A DNA stretch of 64,000 bases, taken from NCBI GenBank assembly GCA_016716235.1, contig JADJWS010000001.1, positions 1-64,000 on the forward strand, given 5' to 3'. The notes below the pieces were generated by a model. It searched no databases, was not told the origin of the DNA, and saw only the letters and a list, made by a program, of their open reading frames with translations. How positions within the stretch are numbered: the stretch's first letter is position 1; each line of letters begins with the position of its first letter. Below are positions 24,856 to 33,076 of this stretch, piece after piece. Source of the DNA: Candidatus Defluviilinea gracilis. Its GTDB lineage: Bacteria; Chloroflexota; Anaerolineae; Anaerolineales; Villigracilaceae. The position numbers and the translations under genes were made by a program.

Positions 24856-26298
24856 TTATTCGAATTCGCTGATCGTTGGGAGTTTCGCCTTACCCACTTT
24901 GCGAAGCGAGTGAGTCATCTGCCCTTCTTGCACCTCCCAGACCGGGATCAAAGGGATGAGGCGGGAAACGATCATATAGAACAGGAGGAACATGGAGAAT
25001 GTTCCAATGGTGAGGAAGATCTCGAGACGCGGTTCAAATAATTTCCACGTGAACGGCATACGGTTGATGGTGAGCATGACCGGAATGATCAAATAACGCT
25101 CCCAATACATGCCAACGTTGATCATCAGACCGATCAAGGCAAGCAACCAGGGGGTTTCACGCACTTTCTTACTCCACAGCAACAGCGGCGGAATGACGAT
25201 GTTGAAAAACACGAACTGAATGAACATCCATGCCATGGGACCTTCTTCCAACCAGTGCAAAAGATCATCGGTTGCCTTGTCGCCGCCGTACCATTGCACG
25301 ATATAGTCGTTGAAGAAGAAGTATGTGTAAGCGAAGGTGACCATCAGCATCAACTTGCCGAGCGCATCGAAGTGCTCTTTGCGGATGAAATAGTCCATGT
25401 GCTTCATGGTGGCGCGCATCACAAACAGCACCATCGCCACCGCGCCCATACCCGAATGCAAAGCGCCGAGCACGAAATACGGACCGAACACGCTGGAAGA
25501 CCAGCCCGGGCGCATCGCCATGGCAAAGTCCCAAGACACGATGGTATGCACAGAGAACATCACAGGGATGATGGCAAAGGCGAAGAAGTTCATGGCGACC
25601 GTGAGATGCCGCCACTCGCCCTCTGTGCCGCGGAAACCGAGCGCGAGGATTTTGTAGAACGTCTTGCGCCAGCCGGTGGAACGATCGCGCGCCATGGCAA
25701 GATCAGGGATGAGCGGCAGGAACAGGTACATGGTACTGCCAAGAACATAGGTGGAAATGGCGAGCAAATCCCACATCAAGGGCGAGTGAAAGTTGGGCCA
25801 CAACTGCCGCGCGTTCGGGATGGGAAACATCCAATACGAAAGCCACACACGACCCATGTGCATGAAGATGCTCGCGCCCGCCTGGATCAAGCCGAAGGTG
25901 GTCATTAGCTCGGCGGCGCGGGTAAACGGACGGCGGAACTCCGCCTTGAACACGCGCAGGATCGCGGAGATAAAGGTTCCCGCATGGCTAATACCGATCC
26001 AAAACACGGTGTTGACGAGGAAGATGCCCCAATAGGCTGGTCGCATCACCCCGCCAACATACAAGCCTTCATTGATCATATATCCCCAGGCAAAGAAGAA
26101 ACAGGTAACAACCAGAAACGCCAGCACGCCCAACACTGCCCAGAACTTCCACGAGGTCGTGTGCATGGATTCCATCACCATCGCGTTCATCTCGCCGCGC
26201 GGCTTGGGATCGTACATCAAATACTGTTTCGGATCTTCTTCGTGGTGAGAGTCGTGCGCTTCATGCGCACCGGATAAATATTTGGAAGTAGCGGTCAT
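24856..26298 (-). CDS. actC: Alternative complex III NrfD-like membrane subunit ActC
   Basis: 480 residues with about ten TM helices. 'NTVFWIGISHAGTFISAILRVFKAEFRRPFTRAAELMT' and 'PLMWDLLAISTYVLGSTMYLFLPLIPDLAMARD' are typical of the NrfD/PsrC family, in which this subunit holds the menaquinol site and may take part in proton translocation. A His-rich N-terminus precedes TM1. It follows actB2 after 3 bp. Known complexes often have a second paralogue, ActF; none is present in this operon. Confidence 0.92.
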   Translation of the reverse strand: MTATSKYLSGAHEAHDSHHEEDPKQYLMYDPKPRGEMNAMVMESMHTTSWKFWAVLGVLAFLVVTCFFFAWGYMINEGLYVGGVMRPAYWGIFLVNTVFWIGISHAGTFISAILRVFKAEFRRPFTRAAELMTTFGLIQAGASIFMHMGRVWLSYWMFPIPNARQLWPNFHSPLMWDLLAISTYVLGSTMYLFLPLIPDLAMARDRSTGWRKTFYKILALGFRGTEGEWRHLTVAMNFFAFAIIPVMFSVHTIVSWDFAMAMRPGWSSSVFGPYFVLGALHSGMGAVAMVLFVMRATMKHMDYFIRKEHFDALGKLMLMVTFAYTYFFFNDYIVQWYGGDKATDDLLHWLEEGPMAWMFIQFVFFNIVIPPLLLWSKKVRETPWLLALIGLMINVGMYWERYLIIPVMLTINRMPFTWKLFEPRLEIFLTIGTFSMFLLFYMIVSRLIPLIPVWEVQEGQMTHSLRKVGKAKLPTISEFE

Positions 26299-26301
26299 GA
26301 G

Positions 26302-27078
26302 TTAACCTTCCTTGAGGTAGGTCACGCGCGGCAGGGTATTGAGTTCTTCGAGGTGCTTCACACCGCGTTCCTGATGAGCCAGCTGGCTGACCAGGCTCTC
26401 CGGGTGATCCACACGCCCAAAAGTGATCGCGCTTGCCGGGCAGGCTTGCGCGCAAGCGGTTGTGAACTCGCCGTCTTCAACCTCGCGCCCTTCAGACTTG
26501 GCTTTATCTTGAGCCTTGTGGATGCGTTGAATGCAGAACGTGCATTTTTCCATCACACCGCGGCGGCGGACGGTTACATCCGGGTTGAGTTGATTATGAA
26601 GCGGGAAGACGAGCGTCCCGTTCACCATATTTCCAAGTTCGGGAACGGTGTGGTAATCGCGCCAGTTAAACGAACGCACCTGATAGGGGCAGTTGTTGGC
26701 GCAATAGCGCGTGCCGACACAACGGTTATACACTTGCAAATTGAGGTCTTCCGCCGGGCTGTGGGGAGTGGCAAACACTGGGCAAACAGGCTCACACGGC
26801 GCGTGACCGCATTGCTGGCAGAGCATCGGCTGAAAGGGAGTCGCCTGCACGTGCGGATATTCCCCATCCCAAAAACGTTCGATCCGGATCCAGTGCTGGG
26901 TTCGCCCATAGCCGGCGTCTTCCTCGCCCACAAAGGCAAGGTTGTTCTCCATGGCGCACGCCGCAACGCATGCCTGACAGCCGGTGCAAATATCCTGGTC
27001 GATGGTCATCCCCCACTTTCCTGCCGCGGCTTCGGCGATGGCGCCTTTGGCGCCAACGAGATTTAAATCAACGGTCAT
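26302..27078 (-). CDS. actB2: Alternative complex III Fe-S subunit (ActB2, ferredoxin part)
   Basis: 258 residues with four ferredoxin-like cysteine groups: 'ICTGCQACVAAC', 'CQQCGHAPCEPVC', 'CVGTRYCANNC' and 'CTFCIQRIHKAQ...CAQACP'. This gives room for four Fe-S clusters, as in the C-terminal half of fused ActB proteins. Here the ferredoxin half is a separate gene that starts 2 bp after the molybdopterin-like half. It should relay electrons between ActC and the ActB1/haem subunits. The N-terminus lacks its own signal peptide, consistent with export together with the Tat-type ActB1 partner. Confidence 0.9.
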   Translation of the reverse strand: MTVDLNLVGAKGAIAEAAAGKWGMTIDQDICTGCQACVAACAMENNLAFVGEEDAGYGRTQHWIRIERFWDGEYPHVQATPFQPMLCQQCGHAPCEPVCPVFATPHSPAEDLNLQVYNRCVGTRYCANNCPYQVRSFNWRDYHTVPELGNMVNGTLVFPLHNQLNPDVTVRRRGVMEKCTFCIQRIHKAQDKAKSEGREVEDGEFTTACAQACPASAITFGRVDHPESLVSQLAHQERGVKHLEELNTLPRVTYLKEG

Positions 27079-27080
27079 GA

Positions 27081-29337
27081 TTATTTCTCCTCGGGAAATC
27101 CCTCGCCGTAGACGCCGATGCGGCTTTCGAGGCGGGATAGGTATTGTTTACGTCCGGTCTTTTCAATCTTTACTTTCATGCCCGCAAAGGCAAGATCACC
27201 GGCTTCATTGAAATGCGCGCCGAGCACATCGGCTGGATTCGCGCCGCGTTGCATGGCATCGCCCACAAGCCCGCCATGCGGCACAAGCCCCATAAATCGG
27301 TCTTGCGGCATTTTGGCTGTGGCAAACCTTCCATAAGCGGTATGACCTTGCCCGAAGGGCATGGCAACCACCTCCGGGTGGATGGCTGGATACTCGTACA
27401 CTGCCACTTCTACCTCCCCGGCTTCGCTGATGATCTTCACTACGTCGTCGTTTTCAATACCGAGATGATGAGCGGTTTCAGGGTTGATCGCCACCCACGA
27501 ATTCCACATGACAGTGGTCATCGGGTCGGGCAACTCTTGCAACCATGGCTTGTTGGCGCCAGCCTCGCCCAACGTCGGCGAAACGAATGGGATAAAGAAG
27601 AACTCGCCGTCGCCGGCAAATTCTGTCTCTTTGACGGCAATCGCCTTGCTGAGCGCGCTTGCGGAAGATGATGAAGTAGAAACTCCCGCCGCAGACCACC
27701 AGCCGCCATGTTGCTGAAAGTAAGAAGCGAAGGTGTTGATCTCTGGCGCAACGAATGAACCATCGGCGCGAGGGATGAGGGTGGAAATTTTGTTTCGAAT
27801 GAAGGCAACTTCGTCGGTGAAGGGCAATGCTTCGGAAAATTTTCCGCCAGCCAACCGCGCCGCTTCGATCAACACGTCGGCTGTGGAGCGCGTATCGCCC
27901 ATCGGCGAAACCACCGGTTGCGCGCCTGACAGCACCGATTGCATGGCGCCGGTCGCAGAACGCTGGTACCCCCACGCTTCGAGACCTTGATGATCGGGGA
28001 AGATATAGTCGGAGGCGAGAGCGGTTTCGTCGGGGAATGTTGCGAACGAGATCACAGTAGGAATAGATGCTAACGCCTCGGCAAAACCTAGCGATTTTGG
28101 CAATTCAAATAGCGGGTTGACCCCATGAATGAACAGGGTTTTCACGCCGCCGCTCTTCAGCGTTGTGATGAAGTCTGCCATTTCTTTCGCGCTGGCAGGG
28201 CGATGGTAAACATCTTCGTTCGGTGACAGCGGAGAGATGAACACGCCGCCGGGTTTGCCGTAGTTTTCAACTAACGCGTTTAATGCAAGCGCCGCTTCTG
28301 CTGTGAACAGCCCGTTGCTCTGCCCTAATGCCTGCCCGCCGGGGATGGCAAGCGGGGCTTGCGCCTGGGCGATCAAACTGGCGATATGCTCCAGTTGTTC
28401 CAGCGAAACGCCAGATTTCGCGGATACCTCTTCGATGTCGACAGATGCAAACGCGCGAGGGGTTGTTCCGCCTTTTGCTTCCGCCACGAGCCGGCCGAGG
28501 GCAAGGGTAACCAAGCCTTCCGTCCCGGGAAGAAGCGGAATCCATTCGTCTGCTTTGGCGGCAGTCTGCGACATCTGCGATTCAAACTGGATGAGGTATC
28601 CGCGCTTTTGCTTATTACCGCGGCGCATTTTTGCAAAGCCGCGCGTGTAAGCCACTGGCGAAAGCCACGTTTCGAGGAAGTTTGATCCAAATGAAACGAC
28701 GAGATCGGCATTTGCCATGTCAAAGAACGGCAAGCCAGCCTCTCCCAGGAGGTTCTCAGCCGCCTTGCTCAAGGTGGCGCGAGATTCGAACATGCTCAAC
28801 GCGCCAAAACGGATCGGGGCAGGCGCGCCGATTGCCTGGGTGAGATCGGTGACCAAATCGTAAAGGTGATCCGACGCGGTTCCTAGCAGGAAGGCAACTT
28901 CGGAAGCGTTCGATTTGCTCAAAGCATCCGAAACAACTTGAAGCGCTTCGTCCCAATTCATGGCAGTGGTTGCCAATGCCGCGCCGCGCGCCTGCTTCAC
29001 GGGGAATTCAACACGATCGGGGTTATACAAGCCGTGCAAGGTTGCCTGCCCGCGCGCCGCAGGTCTTGCCGAGGTTGATCGGGTTCGCAGGGTTGCCTTC
29101 CACTTTGATGGCGCGCCCTTGCATGGTGCGGACGATCAGCCCGCAACCAGCCGCACATTCGCGGCAGGTGGTGGCGTAATAGGCGCTCAAACCATTGTAG
29201 GTGTACTCCGGCATTTTGGTATACGGTTCGCGCGTCACGTAACGCGAAGCGGGACCGCAACCGGTTAATACCGCGGTGGTTGCCGCGCCTGCAGTGGCTA
29301 ATTTGAGAAAATCACGCCGGGAAATTTTTTGACTCAT
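27081..29337 (-). CDS. actB1: Alternative complex III molybdopterin-oxidoreductase-like subunit ActB1, one frameshift
   Basis: Two frames joined near 29050-29056 make ~750 residues. The N-terminus MSQKISRRDFLKLATAG is a Tat signal, followed by LTGC, a lipobox-like Cys 27. Then come Cys 58, 61, 65 and 93 in a C-x2-C-x3-C-x27-C pattern typical of molybdopterin enzymes. After 'LGKTCGARG' the frame breaks; the family's 'RGQATLHGLYNPDRV' resumes in the other frame, so the indel sits in or beside a GGG run. The rest has the usual domain order ending 'VPHGGLVGDAMQRGANPADVLG'. In characterised complexes this half lacks a molybdenum cofactor and is structural. All neighbours are intact, so a sequencing error is the simpler explanation. 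Confidence 0.85.
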
Positions 29338-29359
29338 AGAATATTCCTCTGTGCCCGGA

Positions 29360-29959
29360 TTAATAATGACATGTGCCGCAATCGGTGAGTTTCGTGCGCT
29401 TCTTCTCCAACTGGGCAGATACGCCGGCGTCGCCCGTGGGGTTATTTTGGACGTTATCCTCGGTGCGCGACTTGTGGCAGTTAAGACACCACCCCATGTT
29501 CATCACCTGCGGGTTCTCGGCGATGGTCACTTTAGTCATGTCGCCGTGACAATTTTCGCAGTTGAGACCCGCCGCCACATGCGGACGATGTGTGAAATGC
29601 ACAAAGTCCGGCACTTGCGCCACCGGAACCCACGTGAAACCCACGCCGGCGTTCATTGCGTCGACCATGGGCTTGAGAAGCGGACTGGTTTGTGTTTTTG
29701 CAATTTGCTGATGGCATCCCCAGCATTTGTTGATGGTCGGCAAACCGGGAGACGGTCCGCGCAAAGCGCCGGGATGGCAATACAAACATTGAATGCCCAG
29801 CCCTACGTGTAACTTATGAGTGAATTGAATCGGTTGTTCGGGAGGCTGTTGAGTTTGATAAACCCCATAGGCGGCAAGGCTGAACAGCGACATTACGGTG
29901 ATCACCACTGCTATCCGCCCCATCGGGCTTAAGACCCATTCAAAAAATTTTCGGATCAT
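29360..29959 (-). CDS. actA: Alternative complex III pentahaem cytochrome ActA
   Basis: 199 residues. An N-terminal TM anchor (about 13-33) precedes an extracytoplasmic domain with five CxxCH sites: CLYCH, CWGCH, CENCH, CLNCH and CGTCH. Five haems and this length match ActA, the multihaem subunit of alternative complex III, with 'FTHKLHVGLGIQCLYCH' supplying an early distal His. First gene of the act operon: promoter at 30002-30030, Rex-like site at 29985-30002, Shine-Dalgarno AGGAG five bases before ATG 29959. Confidence 0.93.
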   Translation of the reverse strand: MIRKFFEWVLSPMGRIAVVITVMSLFSLAAYGVYQTQQPPEQPIQFTHKLHVGLGIQCLYCHPGALRGPSPGLPTINKCWGCHQQIAKTQTSPLLKPMVDAMNAGVGFTWVPVAQVPDFVHFTHRPHVAAGLNCENCHGDMTKVTIAENPQVMNMGWCLNCHKSRTEDNVQNNPTGDAGVSAQLEKKRTKLTDCGTCHY

Positions 29960-29984
29960 GCATTCTCCTGGAACGAAGATTTAT

Positions 29985-30030
29985 TCGTGAAATATTGCAC
30001 GATTTTACCTAATTGAACCAAATTTGTAAA
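29985..30030 (-). promoter_or_regulatory. act operon promoter with overlapping Rex-like operator
   Basis: On the minus strand TTTACA (30030-30025), 17-bp spacer and TAAAAT (30007-30002) form a good sigma-70-type promoter. Right after the -10 box lies TCGTGCAATATTTCACGA (30002-29985), an 18-bp near-palindrome. Compared with the commonly cited Rex pattern TTGTGAA-N4-TTCACAA, it matches 11 of the 14 fixed positions. Placed on the start site, it would block transcription when bound. Rex itself is encoded at 17121. Operator identity is an inference. Confidence 0.6.
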
Positions 30031-30232
30031 CATGAGTTTGCATAACGAATTGTCAGCCATCGTCATGAATGCCATGCGCGTCATTTGAGTTTTTATCGAA
30101 CAAGTGAATCGACCAAAAATTAACATCGTCATTCAGGGTAATCATTCACCCTGAAAGCGCGCCGAAATTATACTTCAAAAGGACAGGCAAGTACATAAAA
30201 GACACAATAGGCGCGTGATATACTTGCCCGGC

Positions 30233-30514
30233 ATGAAAAGAACAACCCGGGTCATCATCATCATTATTCTGGCGTCGGTCTTGGCGATGGCTCTAACCGC
30301 TTTCACGCAATCGCTGGCAAGCCGGGCAACCTTCACACAAGCAGACGCTGAAGCCTCGTTCTTCTTCCAAGCCACCACCACCCCCGAACCGAAAGATCAA
30401 TCTGAAGTCGGATCGACCGATGGCATCATCGTCATGGGAGGCGTGATCTCCCTCATTATCATTATCCCCATTCTGGCGCGTCGAAAACGCTGGGCGAATC
30501 AGCCTTCGCAATAA
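30233..30514 (+). CDS. Small membrane protein, function unknown
   Basis: 93 residues from ATG 30233 (MKRTTRVIIIIILASVLAMAL). One N-terminal hydrophobic segment (about 7-25, signal or anchor) and one near the C-terminus ('GIIVMGGVISLIIIIPILA') are separated by a polar Ala/Thr/Glu-rich stretch, and a basic tail RRKRW follows. TATACT at 30218-30223 is about ten bases before the ATG, so the mRNA would be nearly leaderless. No family recognised. The upstream ~200 bp to actA hold the act promoter and a TCAGGGT/ACCCTGA hairpin. Confidence 0.55.
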   Translation: MKRTTRVIIIIILASVLAMALTAFTQSLASRATFTQADAEASFFFQATTTPEPKDQSEVGSTDGIIVMGGVISLIIIIPILARRKRWANQPSQ

Positions 30515-30524
30515 TTTTGACACA

Positions 30525-30551
30525 TTAACAAACCTTAAAATCCATTATAAT
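30525..30551 (+). promoter_or_regulatory. Promoter of the leader/ncRNA upstream of recX
   Basis: A consensus TATAAT at 30546-30551. Candidate -35 boxes are TTAACA (30525-30530, 15-bp spacer) and TTGACA (30517-30522, 23-bp spacer); neither spacing is ideal. Transcription would start near 30558. Confidence 0.5.
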
Positions 30552-30556
30552 GAGGC

Positions 30557-30872
30557 ATAGTAAGGCGCTGAACAAGTCTATTTCTGCCGCATTGCGGCTC
30601 GGCTGTACACTCTCTGGATATTACGAGCAAGAACCTCCCCGTTTTGGGAGTTATTTGAAGAAGTCAAACAAACTATGTATGAAAAAGAAACTGACTTCAC
30701 CCCCACAACACGTTCGCCGTCTGTGACCTGATCATCGTCACGCGGTTTGACCCACCCCGGCGCGCTTCACCCGGGACGTTGGGTTTGCTCCACATTCCCA
30801 GACATTTTTCTCCGTTGACGCGGGGTCTTCGACAGCCGAAACCGACAGGCGGCGCTTCGGTTGTTTTATTTT
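30557..30872 (+). ncRNA. Candidate structured RNA or long recX leader ending in a terminator
   Basis: This 360-bp gap has no gene of normal size but shows RNA-like features: the promoter at 30546, local stems such as CCGC-ATT-GCGG and CTCCC-CGTTTT-GGGAG, a longer hairpin with ACCCA...TGGGT and CCCGG...CCGGG arms (about 30749-30802), and an AACCGA/TCGGTT hairpin (30840-30862) followed by TTTTATTTT that ends two bases before the recX ATG. Two tiny overlapping ORFs (MYEKETDFTPTTRSPSVT at 30675 and MKKKLTSPPQHVRRL at 30679) lie inside. No tmRNA, SRP or RNase P motif was seen. It may be an independent small RNA or a regulatory leader. Confidence 0.4.
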
Positions 30873-30874
30873 AA

Positions 30875-31531
30875 ATGAAAAAGATCACTGCCCTCGAAGC
30901 GCAAAAGCGAAACCCGAATCGAGTCAATGTGCACCTCGATGGGGAATTCGCCTTCGGGCTGGCGCGCATTACCGCCGCATGGCTCAAAGTCGGCGACGGG
31001 TTGGATGATGAAAAAATTCAGCGGCTTCAGGCTGAGGACGCGAAAGAACGAGCCATCCAGCAGGCGCTATTGTTTTTGAGTTACCGGGCAAGGTCCGAAG
31101 CGGAGATCTGCAAGAACCTGCGCAAACATGAGACCCCGGAAGATGTGATCGAGCAAACGCTCGAACGGTTGCGGCAAGATGGGCTTGCCAGTGACGATCA
31201 GTTTGCCCGCGCATGGGTCGAAAACCGAAGCGCCTTCCGCCCGCGCAGTCGCCGCATGTTGGCGATGGAAATGCGACAAAAAGGCATCGACGACGAAACG
31301 ACCTCAGCCGCCCTCCAATCTGTGGATGATGACGCGCTGGCATATGAAGCGGCGCGAAAAAAATCAAGCCGTTTCAAAGAGTTGGACTGGCAGGAATACA
31401 GAAGAAAACTTTCAGAGTTCCTTGCCAGGCGCGGTTTTTCCTATTCGACTATTGCGCCCGTAGTGAGAAGAATCTGGAACGAAACGCATCAAGAAGAAAA
31501 ATCTTTCGAAGAAAATGAGGATACACCATGA
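30875..31531 (+). CDS. recX: Regulatory protein RecX
   Basis: 218 residues, matching long RecX forms. An N-terminal beta strand segment ('ITALEAQKRNPNRVNVHLDGEFAFGL') is followed by the three-helix repeats 'LLFLSYRARSEAEICKNLRKHETPEDVIEQTLERLRQDGLASDDQFARAWVENRS' and 'FLARRGFSYSTIAPVVRRIW'. RecX binds RecA filaments and modulates recombination. recA is not in this window. The start has no Shine-Dalgarno sequence because a terminator-like hairpin abuts it. Its stop overlaps the rny start by 4 bp. Confidence 0.9.
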   Translation: MKKITALEAQKRNPNRVNVHLDGEFAFGLARITAAWLKVGDGLDDEKIQRLQAEDAKERAIQQALLFLSYRARSEAEICKNLRKHETPEDVIEQTLERLRQDGLASDDQFARAWVENRSAFRPRSRRMLAMEMRQKGIDDETTSAALQSVDDDALAYEAARKKSSRFKELDWQEYRRKLSEFLARRGFSYSTIAPVVRRIWNETHQEEKSFEENEDTP

Positions 31532-33054
31532 ATCCGATTATTTTGATCGTTGACATACTGGTATTAGGCGTTGGTCTGGCGGCGGGATACTTCCTTCACC
31601 GGTATCAGGCGGAACGCGCGTTGAAAAACCAGCAAGACAAGGCAGATAACATCCTAAAGGTCGCCAATGAACAAGCACGGTTGATCGAAAGCCAGGCGCG
31701 CGAGAACGCGACCAAAATTGTGCAAGCCGCCGAAGCGGAAATGAAAGAACGGCGCATCGAACTCAACAAAGAGACCGAACGATTGGACAAACGCCGCTCG
31801 GAGGTGGACAGCCGAAGCGACCGCCTTGAACAACGCGAGCAACAGATCAATAAGCGCCAGTCGCAGGTGGACCGGCGCGGCAACGAGATCGATAAACTGC
31901 ACGAGGAGCAGGTCAAAAAACTCGAACAAATTGCCCAGCTTTCGCCAGAGGATGCGAAGAAAGAATTGTTCGCGGCTGTGGATAAAGAGGCGCGCGGCGA
32001 TATGGCGCGCATCATCCGCCAGATCGAGGCGGAAGCGCGCGAAGAAGGCGAGAAACGCGCCCGCAAGTTGATCGCGGACGCCATCCAGCGCGTGGCAAGC
32101 GAACACGTGGCGGAGGTGACGCGCGCGGTTGTCACCCTCCCCAGCGAAGAGATGAAGGGGCGCATCGTTGGTCGCAATGGACGCAACATCAAAGCCTTCG
32201 AGCAAGCCGCGGGCGTGGATGTGATCGTGGACGATACGCCGGACTCTGTGACCGTCTCGTGTTTCGACTCAGTCCGCCGTGAAATTGGCCGGCGGGCGTT
32301 GGCGAAGTTAATCCTCGATGGACGGATTCACCCCGCGCACATCGAAAAGATCGTGGAAGACGAAACACGCGCGGTGGAAAAGATCATCAACGAAGCGGGC
32401 GAGCAAGCCGCCTATGAGGCAAACGTCTCGGGCTTGCATCCGGAAATCCTACGAATGATGGGGCGTCTCAAATTCCGCACTTCGTATGGTCAGAACCAGC
32501 TGGCGCATGCGGTCGAAGTTTCCAAACTGGCTGGTATCCTGGCGGCGGAGATCGGGGCGAACGTCGAGCTATCCAAACTGGGAGGCTTCTTGCACGATAT
32601 CGGCAAAGCGATGGATCACAACCAGGATGGCACGCACGCAAAACTCGGCGCGGAATATTGCAAGCGTTATGGCGTCAACTCGATCGTGGTGAATGCCATC
32701 GAATCGCACCACCATGAGGTGGATCAACTCACCGTGGAAGCGGTCATCACCGAATCGGCAGACGCCATCTCCGGCGCGAGACCCGGCGCGCGGCGCGAGG
32801 ACCTTGAGGCATACATCAAGCGCATCCGCTCGCTCGAAGAAATGTCGATGTCGTTCGATGGAGTTCAACAGGCTTTTGCAATACAAGCCGGGCGCGAAGT
32901 GCGTATCATTGTTAAGCCAGACGCAATTGACGATCTCGCCTCGACTCGTTTGGCTCGCGATGTGGCAAAGAAAATCGAAGAGACCATGCAATACCCCGGA
33001 CAGATTAAGGTAACGGTCATCCGCGAGACACGATCGACCGAGATCGCAAAATAA
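31528..33054 (+). CDS. rny: Ribonuclease Y
   Basis: 508 residues, standard RNase Y length. N-terminal TM helix (about 5-23), a long coiled coil (about 28-190, 'EMKERRIELNKETERLDKRR' and on), KH domain with 'GRIVGRNGRNIKAFEQAAGVDVIVDDTP', then the HD domain with 'GGFLHDIGKAMDH' and 'ESHHHEVD', and a C-terminal 'RIIVKPDAIDDLASTRLARDVAKKIE'. RNase Y is a membrane-bound endoribonuclease that starts mRNA decay. It is translationally coupled to recX. Confidence 0.97.
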   Translation: MNPIILIVDILVLGVGLAAGYFLHRYQAERALKNQQDKADNILKVANEQARLIESQARENATKIVQAAEAEMKERRIELNKETERLDKRRSEVDSRSDRLEQREQQINKRQSQVDRRGNEIDKLHEEQVKKLEQIAQLSPEDAKKELFAAVDKEARGDMARIIRQIEAEAREEGEKRARKLIADAIQRVASEHVAEVTRAVVTLPSEEMKGRIVGRNGRNIKAFEQAAGVDVIVDDTPDSVTVSCFDSVRREIGRRALAKLILDGRIHPAHIEKIVEDETRAVEKIINEAGEQAAYEANVSGLHPEILRMMGRLKFRTSYGQNQLAHAVEVSKLAGILAAEIGANVELSKLGGFLHDIGKAMDHNQDGTHAKLGAEYCKRYGVNSIVVNAIESHHHEVDQLTVEAVITESADAISGARPGARREDLEAYIKRIRSLEEMSMSFDGVQQAFAIQAGREVRIIVKPDAIDDLASTRLARDVAKKIEETMQYPGQIKVTVIRETRSTEIAK

Positions 33055-33076
33055 TCCAAATCCGTTTAGGCTCAAA

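Noticed and set aside
25255..25908. Plus-strand 217-codon ORF opposite actC
   Set aside because: His-rich antisense translation of a TM protein with no independent support.
30557..30872. Identification of the recX-upstream RNA as 6S RNA, tmRNA, SRP RNA or RNase P RNA
   Set aside because: None of the diagnostic motifs (tRNA-like T arm, tag frame, SRP tetraloop region, GAGGAAAGTCC) could be found by eye.
31605..32205. Two long antisense ORFs within rny
   Set aside because: Antisense shadows of the coiled-coil region; RNase Y is unambiguous on the plus strand.
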